Shown: positions 48,241 through 61,954 of the stretch, one piece after another | Numbering within the stretch: position 1 is the first letter of the stretch | Layout of the letters: every line of letters starts with the position of its first letter | Assembly (NCBI GenBank): GCA_008711295.1 | Contig: VUYV01000008.1 | Location: 2,032,880-2,096,879, forward strand | Reading direction: 5' to 3' | Length of the DNA stretch: 64,000 bases | From: Anarhynchus alexandrinus | Taxonomy: Eukaryota > Chordata > Aves > Charadriiformes > Charadriidae | Position numbers and translations under genes: made by a program | Notes under the pieces: generated by a model | What the model saw: the letters and a program-made list of their open reading frames with translations, nothing else | The model's database searches: none | Told to the model about the DNA's origin: nothing

Positions 48241-51200
48241 GATGCTGCTGTGTCCCCTTCCGAGGGACGCAAACATCTCCAGACAAATTAAAACCAGCTC
48301 CTTACTGGTGTAAATCAGTTGAGCCCAATCCTTTGCCCAAATCTTGCCCATTTATTTGCTTTTGCCCCCCCCCTCCCCTCCCGAGCAAATTGGGAGGGGT
48401 GGGAACAGAGGAGGGAAAGTTTGGGTTTGGTGCAAACTTAGGGACAAGTGTCCCCCCTGGTCTGGGGACACCGCCATCGGAGCATCCTCCCCACAGCCCC
48501 TCGGAGGGGGCGGGATCCTGCCCAGAAAGCACCGTNTGCGAACTGGGGGATGCTTTGCCGCAGGGCTGAGGGCAGCAGTAACCAGTCCCACCAGGAGCAG
48601 GCAGCTGGGAGGAACTGGCAGCTTATCCCTCTGCTCCTTGGCACACACGTCCTTCCCACCTTAGTCCAGGAGACAGCAGCTTATAAAAAAGAAAAAAAAG
48701 AATACAAGCCGGACAAATACACACAGGGTCCACACGTGACAGCAAAGGAAAATTAATCAAGGTTGAAGATTCAGTTTAATTTTTAGCCAAAACCTTGTGG
48801 CAATGCTGAACAAAGTGACCTGCAGGTTCCGCCCCCCCCCCTTCCTTCCCAGGGATTGTTTTTAAATGAGAAGTGCTGCTTGTTGGACCCCGAAGGTGCT
48901 CCCTGGGAAAGCTGAGGGACCGGGGAAAGGGTTGAAATTCAGTCGCAGGGATTTCCCCACCACCACCACCAAAAATATTCCAGTGATGTCCACCCTGATC
49001 TTAGCAAAGTGAGCACTGTATAGACGCACACCGGCCCTGGAAAGGGCTTTTTTTGCTACCAAAACATCTCAAGGCAATCTAACGCCCTACCAAAAAGTTG
49101 GTATTCCAGCAGTTTAGCTTTTCCTACTCAAAAATTAGTGTTGGGAAAACAGCCGCAAGCCTCAGATACGTGGTTGCCACCCAGGCTCTGATGGTACACC
49201 TTGCCGAGGTCTTCTACCCTCTCCCCAGCCAGCAGGGACCAGGCTTGGAAGAGCCCTGCATGGTGCAGGAGAACCAGGAGCTCGGTGGCATGCTTGTGCT
49301 GGACAAGGATGGAAATGGGATGGTTTTCCTGCTCCTTACACCTCTCCCAGTCCCGAGCAGCAGCTACAGGACACAGATCCTCTGACCCCATGAGAACCTC
49401 TCTATGTGCATCCTTGGTCTCTATCCCCACGCTATAAGGTCTCTCCCCAAATCCTTTTTCTGCTCCTGGAGATGGTGTCCTCTCTTTGTACGCACTGATG
49501 CTCTGAGCCGGTTTTATCTCGTAACGTTGGCTAAGAGGCCGGAGCGGAGATTTAGATGCGACCCGGCAGCCCCAGGCAAATCACTGCCTCTCACTGCACC
49601 CATGAGGGACCATTCCCTCAGGGAAAGGACTTTTCCATGGGAAAACAGAGCTGAGGACAGCAGGGAACCCACCTTTGGCCAAAACACCCGGCTCTCGTCA
49701 CCGTCACTATTCTTTCCAGACCCAAAGCCTGCGCTCGTGACGCAGAGGCAGAGCTCCAGCCCTCAAAGGCCACCTTTCATTTCCCAGCGCCAAACCCCAC
49801 GGGCTGCCAGAACAAATAAGCCTCACGCTGCCCTCTGAATCAACCTCATTCCCGATAGAGCCCGGGAAATTGGTATTTAATTTGGGGAGGGAGAGCGAGG
49901 GAGGGTGTCAGCCCCGGGTGCCACGTTATCCCAAGGATGGAGGCGGCACCTCCGGACCTGCCGCACGTGCACCTCTGGCACAGCTGGGGAAAATGCCGCA
50001 TGAATGAACTTGTGCCCGAGCTCAGATGATGCGAAAATTAGCCTTTGATGATGCTGTCATTAGCGGTGGCTCCGTAACATGCTTGCACAAGGGCGGGAAG
50101 GAAATTAAGCAGGCTAGTTAAGGATGAAATAGTTCCCATTTCCCCTCATTAGAGCCTGGCAGGCTTTTAATTGAGGCAAGAGGAAGCTTTCAGAAGCGCT
50201 TGGGAGCTGAAGACCAGGGCGTGAGCCTTCACGCAGAAGCCAATTTGATCACCGCGATTCCTCCTGCTGCTTCACCCCAGGGAAAAAGAGTCCAAGGTCC
50301 CCATCGTGGGATGGGGATGCAACGAGGGGGCAGGAGCGAGTCCCAGCTGCCCAGATAAGCAGGATGGTGACATCTCCACAGGGGACTCACAGCTCAGATG
50401 GCCACGATTCGGTAGGTGAAACAGCTCAGAGCAGCGTCACGCGTTCAATTCAAGTCATCCCGTGGCTGTGGGTTAGGAGAAACCACCTCGCTCACACACG
50501 TCTCTGCTTTGGGAGCACTCAGAGGTCTCCAGCCGTCAGGGGAAAAGAACCACCGAGCCCTCCAAGAGCATTAAAAGCATTTATGCTCTCAGCCCTCTCA
50601 AGGAAGCACTTCAGCCGTCAGCATCTCCGAGCAACCTGGAGACATTAGCGCTCTTCCCAACGGGCATGACTTGGCAGCGGAATTAGCTCCCCACCTCCAT
50701 TTCACCAGCTCAAGCTTAGCACCCTCCACACCACCTTTTTCTGCTTTAAACCCAACTCAACACCCCAAAAAAACCCCCGAGTTGTGGCCCATTTCCCTCC
50801 TGACCCCTGCAGCATCCTCACCACGGTAGGAGGTCCACCACACCAGCCAAAGTCATGCTTGGGATGGGTGCTCCGAGGCAAGACCCCAACCTGTATTTTT
50901 CTTCCCCAAATAGAAGCTGAGGAAGGACCAGGAGGTACAACCAGCTTCCCTGGAAGCATCAGGGAGGCATGGGAGATCAGGATTTATTTTTAGCGAGTCC
51001 ATCCATGGCTTGTGCACCCTTCCAAAGGGATTCTTGGAGGCAGTGATTGCGGGACAGGTCTGCTTTGCAGATCCCTGGGCTGCCCCATACTAGGAAAAAA
51101 AGGAAAAGTCTTACACCCCAGGGTCTCAGATGCTGTTTTATCCCCCCAACCAGCTCCCCCCTCGGGATAACCTTGTTGTTTCAAGCTCGCACCAGCGTGA

Positions 51201-52382
51201 AAAGACTGGAATGTGGCTTTTCCTATGGAGCGCAGAGCTGTCTTAGAGAAGGGCCATCTGCTAGCCCAGCTCCGGCTCACATTTCGCTGGGAAATATCCT
51301 GAAAGCTGTGGGAATGTGCCATTCTCAGCGGCGATGGGGGAATGAGATATGACAGGGGAGCTCCTGGTGAGGATCAGCCCCACTCTGGGTCAACCCCTCG
51401 GTCCCCAAAGCCCAGCAAGCTCCCCGGCACCAAATGCGCATCTCCAAGTCGCATCTCCAAGCAAAGAATCGTTTCAACTGGAGACACTCTAAGTCACGGG
51501 GCAGTTTCTGCCTTCGGCTTGCCCGCAAAATTGCCAGGAATTAGGATTAGGTGGGTGAATTCTCCATATACCTTTTAGGAGCTGATTTAATCTCCAAGCA
51601 CTGCTCCCCAGGCTCATCCCGTTCCCCTCCCCTGGCTCACCTGACCCCATGGGGACTCACTTCCCCAAGCAAACCAGCTAAAAACTCACCTTCGAGACAA
51701 ACCCAAATGTGGCCTCAGGCTCGGCTGCCCGGTCCCATTAGCAGGAGATCCACCAAACAGATCATGGGCGCAGGAGGAGCAGGATTGTCCCACTGGGGTC
51801 AACGACACATGGCATGGTTTGCCCCATCCTCACCACCAGCATCTCCTGGAGGCTCCCCAGCATCCCACAAACCCCTTTGTGGTGAATCTCCCGAGGAAAA
51901 GGGCTCAAGGAGCCACCAACTCCCCGGTGCGGGGATGCACACCCCATGCACACCTGTCTCTGTTGTGTTGCTCAGCATCACCCTGGATATCCCGGGCTGG
52001 TTGCTGGAAGGCAGCCACCCTTTGGCATCTAGTTACCTGGTTTCCCAGCAAACAAACCGGAGTTCAAAGCCTCTGTCCTCACACAGGGGCAAGAAAAAGC
52101 TCTCAGCATCTTCCCTGCAGCACTGAAGAATGCTTTTCCAGGGACGGGGATTTCTTTTCCTTCTTCGCTGGCTTTGAAAGCCGCCTGCGGAGATGTGGAG
52201 CCAACACGCACCCAGGGGCACCCCCAGGCATTTTTCCCACTGAGGAGAAGACAAGAGCAGTGGCAGAGCCAGCTCGGCTCAGAAACCTGCCCCAGGCTTC
52301 CAGGAGGGCTTGCTCCAGGGCAGAGATCCACAAAGTCCCTGCTATCAAGGAGGGTTCATCTCCAGATCCCACCTCTGTCCCC
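48241..52382. other. STRA6-CCDC33 intergenic region, no gene seen
   Basis: No exon was recognised on either strand. An AT-richer motif-dense block lies at about 49980-50180 (separate entry). One undetermined base at 48536. Confidence 0.6.
49980..50180. promoter_or_regulatory. Candidate conserved noncoding element upstream of CCDC33
   Basis: About 200 bases with repeated homeodomain-type cores (AATTAG, CATTAG twice, TAATTG), GATGATG and AAATTAAG strings, and stop codons in all frames. Composition differs from the flanks. Enhancer role is inference; conservation was not tested. Confidence 0.3.
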
Positions 52383-54791
52383 ATGGCGGGCAAAGCAAGG
52401 GAACCTCGTGTCCCCCTGGCCCTGCAGCGCTCCCGGCTGAAGGCTGAGGAGAAGACCCTGGATTTTGAGTTTGAGGTGGTGGGTGCCCAGTTTAACCGAC
52501 GGGGCCACTACGCCCTGCGCCTCACCGTGGAGAACCCGCTGCTGCAGGGCTCCGGCGCCGGTGTCCAGCTCCGCGTCAATAATGGGGAGGTCATCCAGGG
52601 CAGCACTGGCACCACAGACACCCTCGAGCAGAGCGACCTCAACCAGATCTACTCCTTCCAGAGGAGGAAATTCACCTTTACTCTGCCCAGAGGTAAGAGG
52701 TTGGATGCCATGGGGATGGGCTGATGACAGAGCTGACCCAAAAGCACAGCACATCTCAGGCTTGCAGACCCCCATACCATGCTCACACCTTCGCCCCCAC
52801 AGAAAACCCCTGAGCTGGAGTGTAAGCGGTCTGAGCTTGGGGGGGTGGATGAGGCAGATCTAGCTTGGAGATTGGGGCCAACACCCCACCCAAACACCCC
52901 ACAACCCAAGACCTAGGTGTACCCAGGTTGGACAAAGCTTTTGCAAGTGTTCCTAGAGCAGAGCTAACTGGAGCTGCTGATGGGTGAGCCCAACAAGATG
53001 ATCCTGGGACCACCAGCCCTCCTAAGCAAAGCTTCACCCCCAGCCCCCAACATCGCTCCCATCAGGTTTCTGCAAGAACGACAAGAACCATGACGTGCGG
53101 CTCCGCATCGAAGCCCTGCGCTTCCCTGGGAGGGCGGAGAGGATGAGGAGGAGCAGGCAGGTGGGCGAAGCCTTCTTTGCCATCTACCCCCGCACCAACC
53201 AACCCCGCATGAAGCTCTCCGCCGGGAGGGACGAGGACTGGTACCGTTACAGCGCCGTGATGGCTTTGCTGCGGGTGGGCAGTGAGCAGCCAGCGATGCA
53301 CTGCGGCCGGCTGGCCTTCACCGCGTCCCTGCACGAGCACCGGCCGCCCACCGCGCCGGCTTCACCCCCACCGCTCTCCCCCAGCGCCCAGGAGGAGGAC
53401 CGGCAAGCAGCAGGCACAGCCCCAGCATCCCCAACCCCGAGCATCCCTGTCCCCCGCCGCTCGCTCTGTACACCCGAGTCTGCTTACCACTCGCTGCCCA
53501 CCGAGGGCCAGGCCCGCTCCCCCGAGGTAGGACAACCCAAATTTGGGGGGGGGGGGGAGTCAGAGAGCCCAGGTTTGAACATCAGGGATGCTGTGTTCCA
53601 GCACAACAAGAGCAGACTAGGCTTGCTTAGGACAGGATTTGGCCCTAGGGTAGTTTGGTGGTCCCACATGGGCACCAGATGGAGTAAAAGCAACAAGAGA
53701 GAGGTCTCTATGGCTTTCAGAGGTGTTTTTGGTAAACACCACAGTCCTGCCTCAGTTTCCCCTCCTTCATTCCCCAGCATTGCTAGGTAGAAGCCTGGTG
53801 CTTGTCCCCCACCTGCCACCAAAGTAAGTGACCCTCTTTGTCCAGGATAGGAGCAAACTGGGACAAGCTCAAGAAGCAGGCAGGGTCCTGGTGAGACAGC
53901 AACCACCCAGTAAAGACAGCCCCACAGTCAAACCATCCTCAGAGCTGTAGGAAAAGGTCCATGATGGTGTATTCACCTAGCTCTGCCCACCCCAGCATGG
54001 TCCAACCCAACGTTAACCATCCCCCACCATGCCCAAGACCTATACCATGCCCCAAACCTCACGCACAGCAGGATCAGAACCTCCAACCCACCTTCTCAAC
54101 CCACCCAAAAACCCCTCACCTTCCTGCCTGGCGCAGGGCAGTCCTTCCAGCAGAAACCCCTCAAGAAGGATAAAGCTTCCCATCATCATCGTCCTGCCCT
54201 CCTCTGCCTCGCTCTTTTAAGGGCTGGGACCAGCCAGGCCCCATCAGAGGCAGCTGGGCAGGGGGTCCCTAAAAAGGATGGAGGGAGGACTGGGCTGCTA
54301 AAAAGTTTATTAATAAGATAATTTTTTAAATGAGAATAGGTTTGTTTTTCCTTTTTTTTTTCCTAAGGCAGCTTGGGCTGTAGAGGAGCAATCCCTACGG
54401 ATGCACGTTGGGGATTTTTAAGTCTAAAATAAGTGGTTTTGCGGTGGTTATGGCTGTTTTAGGGTGGTCTGCCCTTGAAGGGTGGGGTCCTGAGCCCAAG
54501 TATTAGAGGATGGAGCTGGGATGTGGGGGGAGATGGTATGGGGGGGGTACTGGGTGGACTGGGGAAGGGATGATGGAGCCCAAAGCTGGGCTTTCAGACC
54601 CTTTCTCTTGATCCCAGAGGCTTCGGGCTGACCCTGCTCTCAGCTCCTCCCCTGAGCTGCCGGGTGACTCAGCAGATGAGCATCCTTCCTCCTCCTCCTC
54701 TTCCTCGGTTCCTGCCCCAAGGCGAGCGCTGAGCAGCTTCCACCTCTCCTCACCAGGCTACAGCCCAGATCTGGCCTCCTCGCCAGTGCAG
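52383..54791 (+). CDS. CCDC33: CCDC33, 5' coding exons (gene continues beyond)
   Basis: Coiled-coil domain-containing protein 33, a testis-expressed protein with C2-like modules and a C-terminal coiled coil. Three exons join in phase: 52383-52692, 53066-53526, 54618-54791 (315 codons). Residues match my recollection of the human N-terminus: RLKAEEKTLDFEFEV, ALRLTVENPL, FTFTLPRGFCKND, RQVGEAFFAIYPR, NQPRMK, and HCGRLAF. The first ~200 residues form the C2-like N-terminal domain; then comes a Pro/Ser-rich linker. The ATG at 52383 has G at +4 and fits the human start; the frame is open upstream to 51819, so a more upstream start is not excluded. A competing acceptor lies just before codon ~17. 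The remaining exons, including the coiled coil, were not found up to 64000. Confidence 0.88.
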
Positions 54792-57750
54792 GTGAGTGCC
54801 GCCGGTGGAGAAGACACCATCCTAAATTAACAAAGAAATGCTGTTATTCATAGCAGCTTCCCATTAGAGCTTTGTGGTGCTGGAAAGGAGATGGAGGGGT
54901 GCGAGGGGGACACGGCCACCTCCATCCCATCCCCAGCTCGGCTTGGGTACCAGCGCTGCTCCTGCTCCCAGCCTGGTGGTGGGGACGGGGGAACGAGACA
55001 CCAAACCTCGCATTTCTAGCACCAAAAGGCAGCCCTGCCAAGCTGGCCGTCCCCAGGCGGTGGACGGTGTCACCTAAAAGCTCTTAAAATGCCGACTGCA
55101 GGCATCCGGGGCTGACGCGTCTTAAATAGTTCATCCTGCAGCTCAAATCTTGACTTCTAAAAACTGCAGCAACCGGAGGACAGGGCTCACGCAGACACAG
55201 AGGCTGCACTTCTCTTCCTCAGTTACGTTAAAAGCTGTCTAAATAAAGGAAAAAAAAAAGAACCAACCCTTACCCCAGGGGCTCCGTTTCCTGCGTCTCG
55301 CTATAAGAATAACACGTCTGTTGATGAAGATGTTGCCTATGCTGCTCTCAGAGGTGTCTCGCCCACCTGTGAAAACATTGCTGGAAAAAGCTGGATTACG
55401 ACACCGGAGACCGGATTGATCTCACAAACCCTCCCCAGGCATCCCCTTGGGCTCTCTTCTCCTTCCAAGGAGTCCCCCGTGTCCTTCGGCTGGGCTGGTG
55501 GGTGACCTGGGGATGGTGGGCTTGATGGCAAGGTCTTCTCCAGCCTCTGGGCCACCGGCAAACGCTGCTGGGAGGGATGGGGCTGGCAGCCCTTGGTCCC
55601 TCTGCCGTGGTGGGGAGGTGACAAGGGACCCTGTAGGTGGTGGCTTGTGCCCATGGTGCCATCACCAGGATGTCCTAAATGCCAGCCACGTGCTTCTTGG
55701 TCCTGGGGACTACGTTGGTGTTGCTGTAGGGTAAAAATTGGGTTGGTGTCCCTGTCCCCTGCGGCGTGGCCCTGCTGCAGGACACCTTCGTGCCTCGGTT
55801 CTTTCCCTGTACAGCATGTGTTGCTGATGGCTCCGGGGCACTTGGTCTGCGTATTTCCCAGGAGTTCTGGGATGCTCGAGCCCTACTGAGCTGCTCAGCC
55901 CCCATCAGCCAATTTTATTCTTTTTTTTCAAGTGGATGCGCTATCCCCGCCCCGACCAGCCGAAAATTTCCCGGCCAGAAACACTTATTTAGCGCGGCCT
56001 GATTGAGTTTGCGCCGCAAACGTCTAGCCGTAAAACTCTTGCCAGCTGTGGCGATCGATAGCAATCCGCTGGGATGCAGAGTGGGATGCGGAGCCGGGGC
56101 CGGGCGTAAGGCGAGGCATTAGCAAATGCAATTTTGCTCCTGGGCCCCCGGAGGGAATGCGATAAATCACCTGCTGCTGATGTCACCCGGCAAGTATTTG
56201 CCAGGATGGGTTTTATTTAAAAATTAAAAGCTGAGAGGTGGTGGTGGTGGGAGGGGGGAGATGTTGGCTCCCCGCCTTCCTGGGAGGATTGGAGTGATGG
56301 AAAATGTGTTGGAGGGTGGCTGAGCTTTGGGTTATGGGGAAGGGGGATGGACCGGGTGGAGCTGGGAGGAAGTTTTAATCTCCAAAAGGTCTTCTGGGAT
56401 GCTGAAGCTATGGGAGTTGCTTGTCAGTCTGGAGCTCTTTTAGCTCTTGGTGGTCCAAACCTGAGCACCTCAAAGCATCACATGTTGATCCTGGTGAAAG
56501 TGAACCCTAAACTGAAGTTTGAGAGCCTAAATATCTTCCTAAATTCAGGCGGGACTTGAGTGATCAGTAGCTTGGGGAGTCAGTAATGCCGGGGCAGGGA
56601 GAGGGGGAACTTCAGAGGGATGAGGGGGTCCCACCACAGGGCTGCTGCTTGGACTGGTGTCCTGAGCAATTGGGATGCCAGGGGTGTCGCATCCATCCAT
56701 TTTGCTTTCCCACGCAAAGACATGCGGGTGCATCCCAGCCGGGGGGATCAGCTCCTTGACACCTCCTCCGCGCCACGCATCTCATCTGCAGGATGGTGGG
56801 GCTGATGGATGGGCGCTGAGCTCCACCCCAAAGGCCAAGGCAGGGGGGATAATGATTTTTCTCATCTCGCCGCAACCTGCGGATAATGTATTCCCAGGCA
56901 CGAAGCAGGAGCTCTGCTGCCTGTTCAAATGCCTCACACGTGTCACAGAGCCAGACGGTTCCCTTAATTGTCCCAGGACCTGGGCACGGCACCGAGCAGG
57001 TCGATAACGTGCCGTGGATGATCTCCCAGGCGCTGGGATGGTTGAGGTTGAGCCTCGGAACTGTCAGCCCCAGGGATACCTCCTCCCCCAGCCTGGAGGA
57101 TGTTTTATGTTACACCAAGGAGGATGGAGGAGAGGGGACTGGGCTCACCGGGACCCCTGGGGACTTCGCACAGGGCTCAGTTAAGGGGAATCAACCCTCA
57201 GGTCAGCAGAAGACAGTCCGTTCCTCTAGGAACCATTCCCATTTCCCTTCCAGCAGGTCTACGCGGTGCTGGGGGGAAGGAGCCAGCTTTTGGAAATCTC
57301 CTTGGCAGTTGGACTTGGTTGAAAGCCCACAGAAGATGGTTTGTTTCCAGTCTCCCCGAACCAGCTGGCAGCGAGGCGCCGGTCCCAAAACAGCAATCTG
57401 TTGCTGTCAGGGTACAAGGAATCGCAGCCTTTCGGCAGCAAACAAATGGGTTGGCACACAGCTTGTGCTCCCGCTTGGTCTCGCTTGTTTACCAGGCTGC
57501 GCGAGCGCAGGGGTACCAGGCAGCTGGGTGAGACGTGGTTGGTGCTTCCCATGGTAAGCACACCCCATCCACGGCCAGCTGTGACTTGAGAAGCTTCAAC
57601 AGGGCCAGAAAAATGGGACCAAACCTGCTCCTGGCTCCGCTTACGCTGTGTTTTATCCCTTCGGATTCCCTGCGGAGTGAAACAGGTTCCCTAGCAAAGC
57701 GCGTGCTGGCGCAAAGTGACTTGGTGTAACATAAATCACGGGGACGAGTG

Positions 57751-57828
57751 AAGAAGTTCCCCAGGAGAGGTTGGACTAGATGATGTCCAGAGGTCCCTTC
57801 CAACCCTGACCGTTCTGGGATTCTGCGA
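57751..57828 (+). mobile_element. CR1 LINE, truncated 3' end
   Basis: Contains the hallmark CR1 3' UTR text GGTTGGACTAGATGATGTCC followed by AGAGGTCCCTTCCAACCCT and two degenerate copies of the ATTCTRTG octamer, all in sense orientation. Only the last ~80 bases are present, as is usual for 5'-truncated CR1 copies. CR1 is the main LINE of birds and reptiles, which supports the host assignment. Confidence 0.88.
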
Positions 57829-58929
57829 ATAAGGCTCACCTTTATTTTTTTAAGCAGGATGCAGAAAATAAAGCAGTGACTCCTCAAGCACCGAGTGTAT
57901 TTTCGGGCATGGCTGAAATACACCTGGCTGTGGCGAGGGGCATGGTTTTGGGGCGAGACATTGTATTTCTGTCCAGCTGCAGCTGTAGGATGCTTTTATG
58001 CCGGGATACGGATGCCCTCACGATGTGCCCCATCTCGCTGAGCAATGATGGTGGATAAAAGCTTCTGTCTTCCCATCACCGGAGCGGCAATGCTGGGGCA
58101 GAGGTCTGCCTTAGCGGGTGATGGATGGCGCGTGTCTCCCGTCTGTTGTCCCCTTCACCCCGGCCAGCTTATCCATCACTCATCCCGATGACAGCGGCCA
58201 TCACAGGGAGGGTGGCAGGGGTCTAGCCTGCCACCCCGACACCGGGGTGAGGGGCTGGAGCTGCCCCGACTCCGCTCAAAGCCCAATGAGGCTGAAAAAC
58301 AAACTTTGCCGGCAGGGCTCGCCCCGGGATGTGGGCAAGATGAATCGCGCCGCTCCGGCGAGCAATTTGTAGGGCTTTTGAAAAGCTGTCAGCCCCGGGG
58401 AGGAGAGCGCCTTGACGGGTTCATCGGGGACTTTGCTTTCCTTCCGTAGCGCCCCAGCTCTCGTGGCATTCCTTGATCATCCCCGTTCCATGCCGGAGGG
58501 AGCCGCCGGCAAAAGGGAACCTGAGGCAAATGGCTTTGGGGTGCTGCTCGCGTAGCTCTGATTTACTGAAAGATGAGTTTATTTTTTGGGTTTTTTGAGT
58601 GTGAAAATGCACATTGTGTTGCAAGGAAAACTATATCCCCTGTCATAGCATCGGGGACCTGAGGCTGCCCGGCTTGGTCTGAAAATCCCATTCTCCGCAC
58701 GCTTCCCCCTGCCCGGGTGGAGGTCTGGCACGGCAATGGGGCAGCGCAAAGTGGCATCTCCCATTTTCTTAGCTAAAACGAGGGGGAAAAAAAAATAATC
58801 TTCTCGTGTGGAGGACACGGAGCCTCGAGAGGTTTTTTCCGAGCTGCTTCTTGATTTGCTGGTCTGTAAAGCAGAAACTCTTTGGATGCTCAGAGGGAAG
58901 GCAGGCGGGAGGAGCGGCTGCTAGCTCTA

Positions 58930-59210
58930 ATTCCCGCAATTTAAGTCATCATGTCCCTTTAAGTGTCAGATAACTGCCTTGACGAGAAAAGCAAATGGGG
59001 TTAAAAAGAGAAAATTGCTCCATTTTAGGGGGGGGGGAGGAAATTGCGCTACTGCCACTGATAAATATAGAAAGTGTAAAACTCTCCTAATGGAGCAGAC
59101 GAGGCGGTGCTGGGCTGCTGGCCCATTTAATTATTTGACAGGTGAATTGGGAGTTTTCGACATAAATGGAAGGAAAATGAATTTTGGCAATTTTTAGCCC
59201 AAAGGGATTC
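58930..59210. promoter_or_regulatory. Candidate conserved noncoding element in CCDC33 intron
   Basis: AT-rich block with TTTAATTATTTGACAGGTGA near 59125-59144, combining a homeodomain core, a TGACAG (MEIS/TGIF-type) site and an E-box-like CAGGTG. Also CCCTTTAAGTG and GATAAATA. No coding frame. Regulatory role is inference. Confidence 0.35.
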
Positions 59211-60289
59211 CCGGCCGGCAGCAACGGGGCTCCCCGGGGGAAATCGGTTCGGAGTCGGCATCCCCGCGCATGCCGATGGGGGAGAGCATCCTCCCTCCCT
59301 CCCGCCACCCCGAAACCGCCCTGTGATCTCTAATGAGCTCCCGCAGGGTCCCCTCGAGGAAACAACTTGCTTAAAAATAATAACAAGAAGAATATATCAA
59401 GCTCAGCCTGAATCCAAGGTAAAAAAAAATCCCCTCCACCATCCCTGCTGCTGAATGGGAAATGGGAAAACGCCCGCCCGCAGCGCTGGGGGTTACTGGG
59501 GGAGGGCTGAGGCCGGCAGGGTGATACGATGAATTAAAAAAAAAGAGTATTTTGCTTTCCTGCATCTCTTTTCTTCCTCCGGCTTTTGTTTTGCCGGGGA
59601 TGTACTAAAGGGCTGGAAGCGCTTGGGGGTTTTTGGCCTCGGAGGGCGGTTCGGACCCGCCGCGTCTCGAAGGTGTTGGGAAATACCCCTCGTGATAATA
59701 CGGTTGGGTCGGCTTCAAAACCGAGCTGGGGCCGCCGGTGGAGCTCAAGTTCGCCAACCATATGGCTGTTTGTCTTCGGGCTGTGTTTTGAGCGGCGCTT
59801 GCCAGAGTCTACAGCCTTTACTGGGGTTGGGGAGGGAGGAGGATGCGCTCGCGTAGCTCCTAGAAATGGAAACCATGTGCGCGCCGGCTCCTTTCGTTCG
59901 GGAAGCTGATGGCTGCTCCTTCACCTTGAGTGCCCACCTCCGCGTCACCCTAAAAGCTATTTTTTAAGGGAAACGGCTTCTCTGTCAGATGTTAATTGCC
60001 GGTGTCGTTATAAAGGGGGCTGTGTTCTCCTCCCATCCAATGCTTCGAGGCATCAAGGAGTGAAAACCTCAGCGTTGTTTGAGCAAAAAGAAAGCACCGG
60101 TGGCCAGACCCGGCAGGATAACACCTCCCCCCGAGCTGAGTCAGCAAACCCTGAAAGAGCCCCATTGCTTTGAAGGGGCAGCATCCCGCCGCCATCGCAT
60201 CCCTGCTTGAAGAACCACGGGTGCTTGGGGACGCCCGTTGGCGCGGCTTGGTGCTCCTCTCCCACGGGTGGGAGGAAGAAGAGCGCTGA

Positions 60290-60490
60290 TACCGTTTTAA
60301 TCCACCTTTTAACTGTAATTGCGTTTGGCCAGCTCCCCCGGAGCTTGTTCCGGGCGCTGCATTTTTCCCCGGCTAGATTGGCTCTCCTTGTTTTGCTCAT
60401 CGGAGACAGGCCGGGGCCTGTGTCATGCCAGCTATGCATTAATAGAGCCTCAAATGAGATTTCACAGCCTCAAATCTGATTAGCGCCGAG
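60290..60490. promoter_or_regulatory. AT-richer noncoding block in CCDC33 intron
   Basis: Contains TTTTAATCC, TAACTGTAATTG, TATGCATTAATA and CTGATTAGCG strings. No gene seen. Weak candidate regulatory element. Confidence 0.25.
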
Positions 60491-61954
60491 GCTCCGGTTG
60501 CTTTGGAGAGAGGGGCAGACAGACGAGGAGCCGTGATGCTTAAGGGGGGGCGAGGGGGGTTGTAAACCCATAGCGATGTGGGATGTAACGCTGTACCCTA
60601 ACACCCCGGGGCTTGTGGGGACCACCGCAGAGCCTGGGGACAAGGAGACAGCAGGGCATGGCGCAGCCAGGATGCGACGAACATCCCACCCTCAAAAAAC
60701 CCTGAATTCGGGATGCTTAAATTATCCCTCGCGCAGCACATTGGTCTGGGTGAAGGAGCCGTGTTGGCTCACCCATCAGCCGCTGAGTCCTCGCTGGGCT
60801 GCTCGTGAGCCCGTATTTCACCCCATTTTGCCGCCTGATGGCGCGTAAAATCCCCCTCTCCATCCCGCTTCCCCCCATGCCCGGAGGTGCCGTGCCCGTG
60901 GCGGAGCCCATCAGCTGCTCGCCCCCGTTATCAAGAGATGCTCTGCGGTGTCCCGGCAGCTCTCGGTGTGCTCTTACATCCCAGAACCCCGAGGCTGAGC
61001 CCTGAGAGGTGGCTGGGTCTGCTGGGGTGTCCCAAGGGACATCTGGGGATGCAGCATCCTTGAGCTGACCTGGCTCTGGGATGTCTTCTCCGCGCTCCAG
61101 CCCTACCTCGTGCTCAGAGCCGCTGTGGCACTGCGCTGGAGGCGTAACCCGTGGCCCAATGCTGCTGCTTGTTTAAAAGCCAAGCGGCACTTTATTTCTG
61201 GGCTGTCAGGGGAGGGGAAGCGGCTCGCCGGTGTTTAGCGGCCGTAAGGAGGCTTGAAAGGAGCCTGGGGAGACATCACATAGGAAAACTCACGCCAGCC
61301 CCAAGTCCATCTTCGCTCGCGGAGCCTACTCTTATTTTATGGCGTCTCGGGAGGAGGATAAAGCTGACACATTCCCAACAGCCGCTCATAAATCGCCACG
61401 GGCAGGGAGGAGCTCAGAGCTGCGGATGCTCCCGCTGTAGAGGAGCGGATCCCTGTGCCGGTAGCAGCATCGCTCCCGGTTTTAGCCAGGGCTGGCTATG
61501 AAGGACCAGGAGGTCCTAGTCCTTCTGTGGTAGGGCAAAAGCTGGTGTCTTCTGCAGAGCAGCGGTGCATCGTCCCAAGGAGTGCTGGCAGGGCTGCGTT
61601 TGGGGTTGAGGAGGTGAATGCTGCAGGCCCCAGGCTCACCTCTGGTCTCGTGCCATCTGACATGTGGGAGAAACCCAAACTGAAGGAGCATCCTGCAAGT
61701 GCCGACCTTCTGCAAGGGGGAAAATGCAGCTGTGCTCTCCAGCTGTGGGTAGGGGTCGAGCCGGGATGGAGGAGCCCCATTGCTCCATGGTGGTGCTATG
61801 CCTGGAGGTCCCCGCTGGCTCCCAGCCCGGGCTGCCCTCCCCAAAATACACGCCGGGCTCTTGAGGCTATTTATGTCTTGTCAGCCCGCAGCCAGAAGCA
61901 ATTTAATCTTGGCTGGAGCGCCGCTGGAGAGGAAGCTGTCTGGGCCCCGGCGCT

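Noticed and set aside
48815..48832. TGACCTGCAGGTTC as a retinoic acid response element
   Set aside because: Half-sites are in an everted arrangement with imperfect second half, not a direct repeat; too weak to call.
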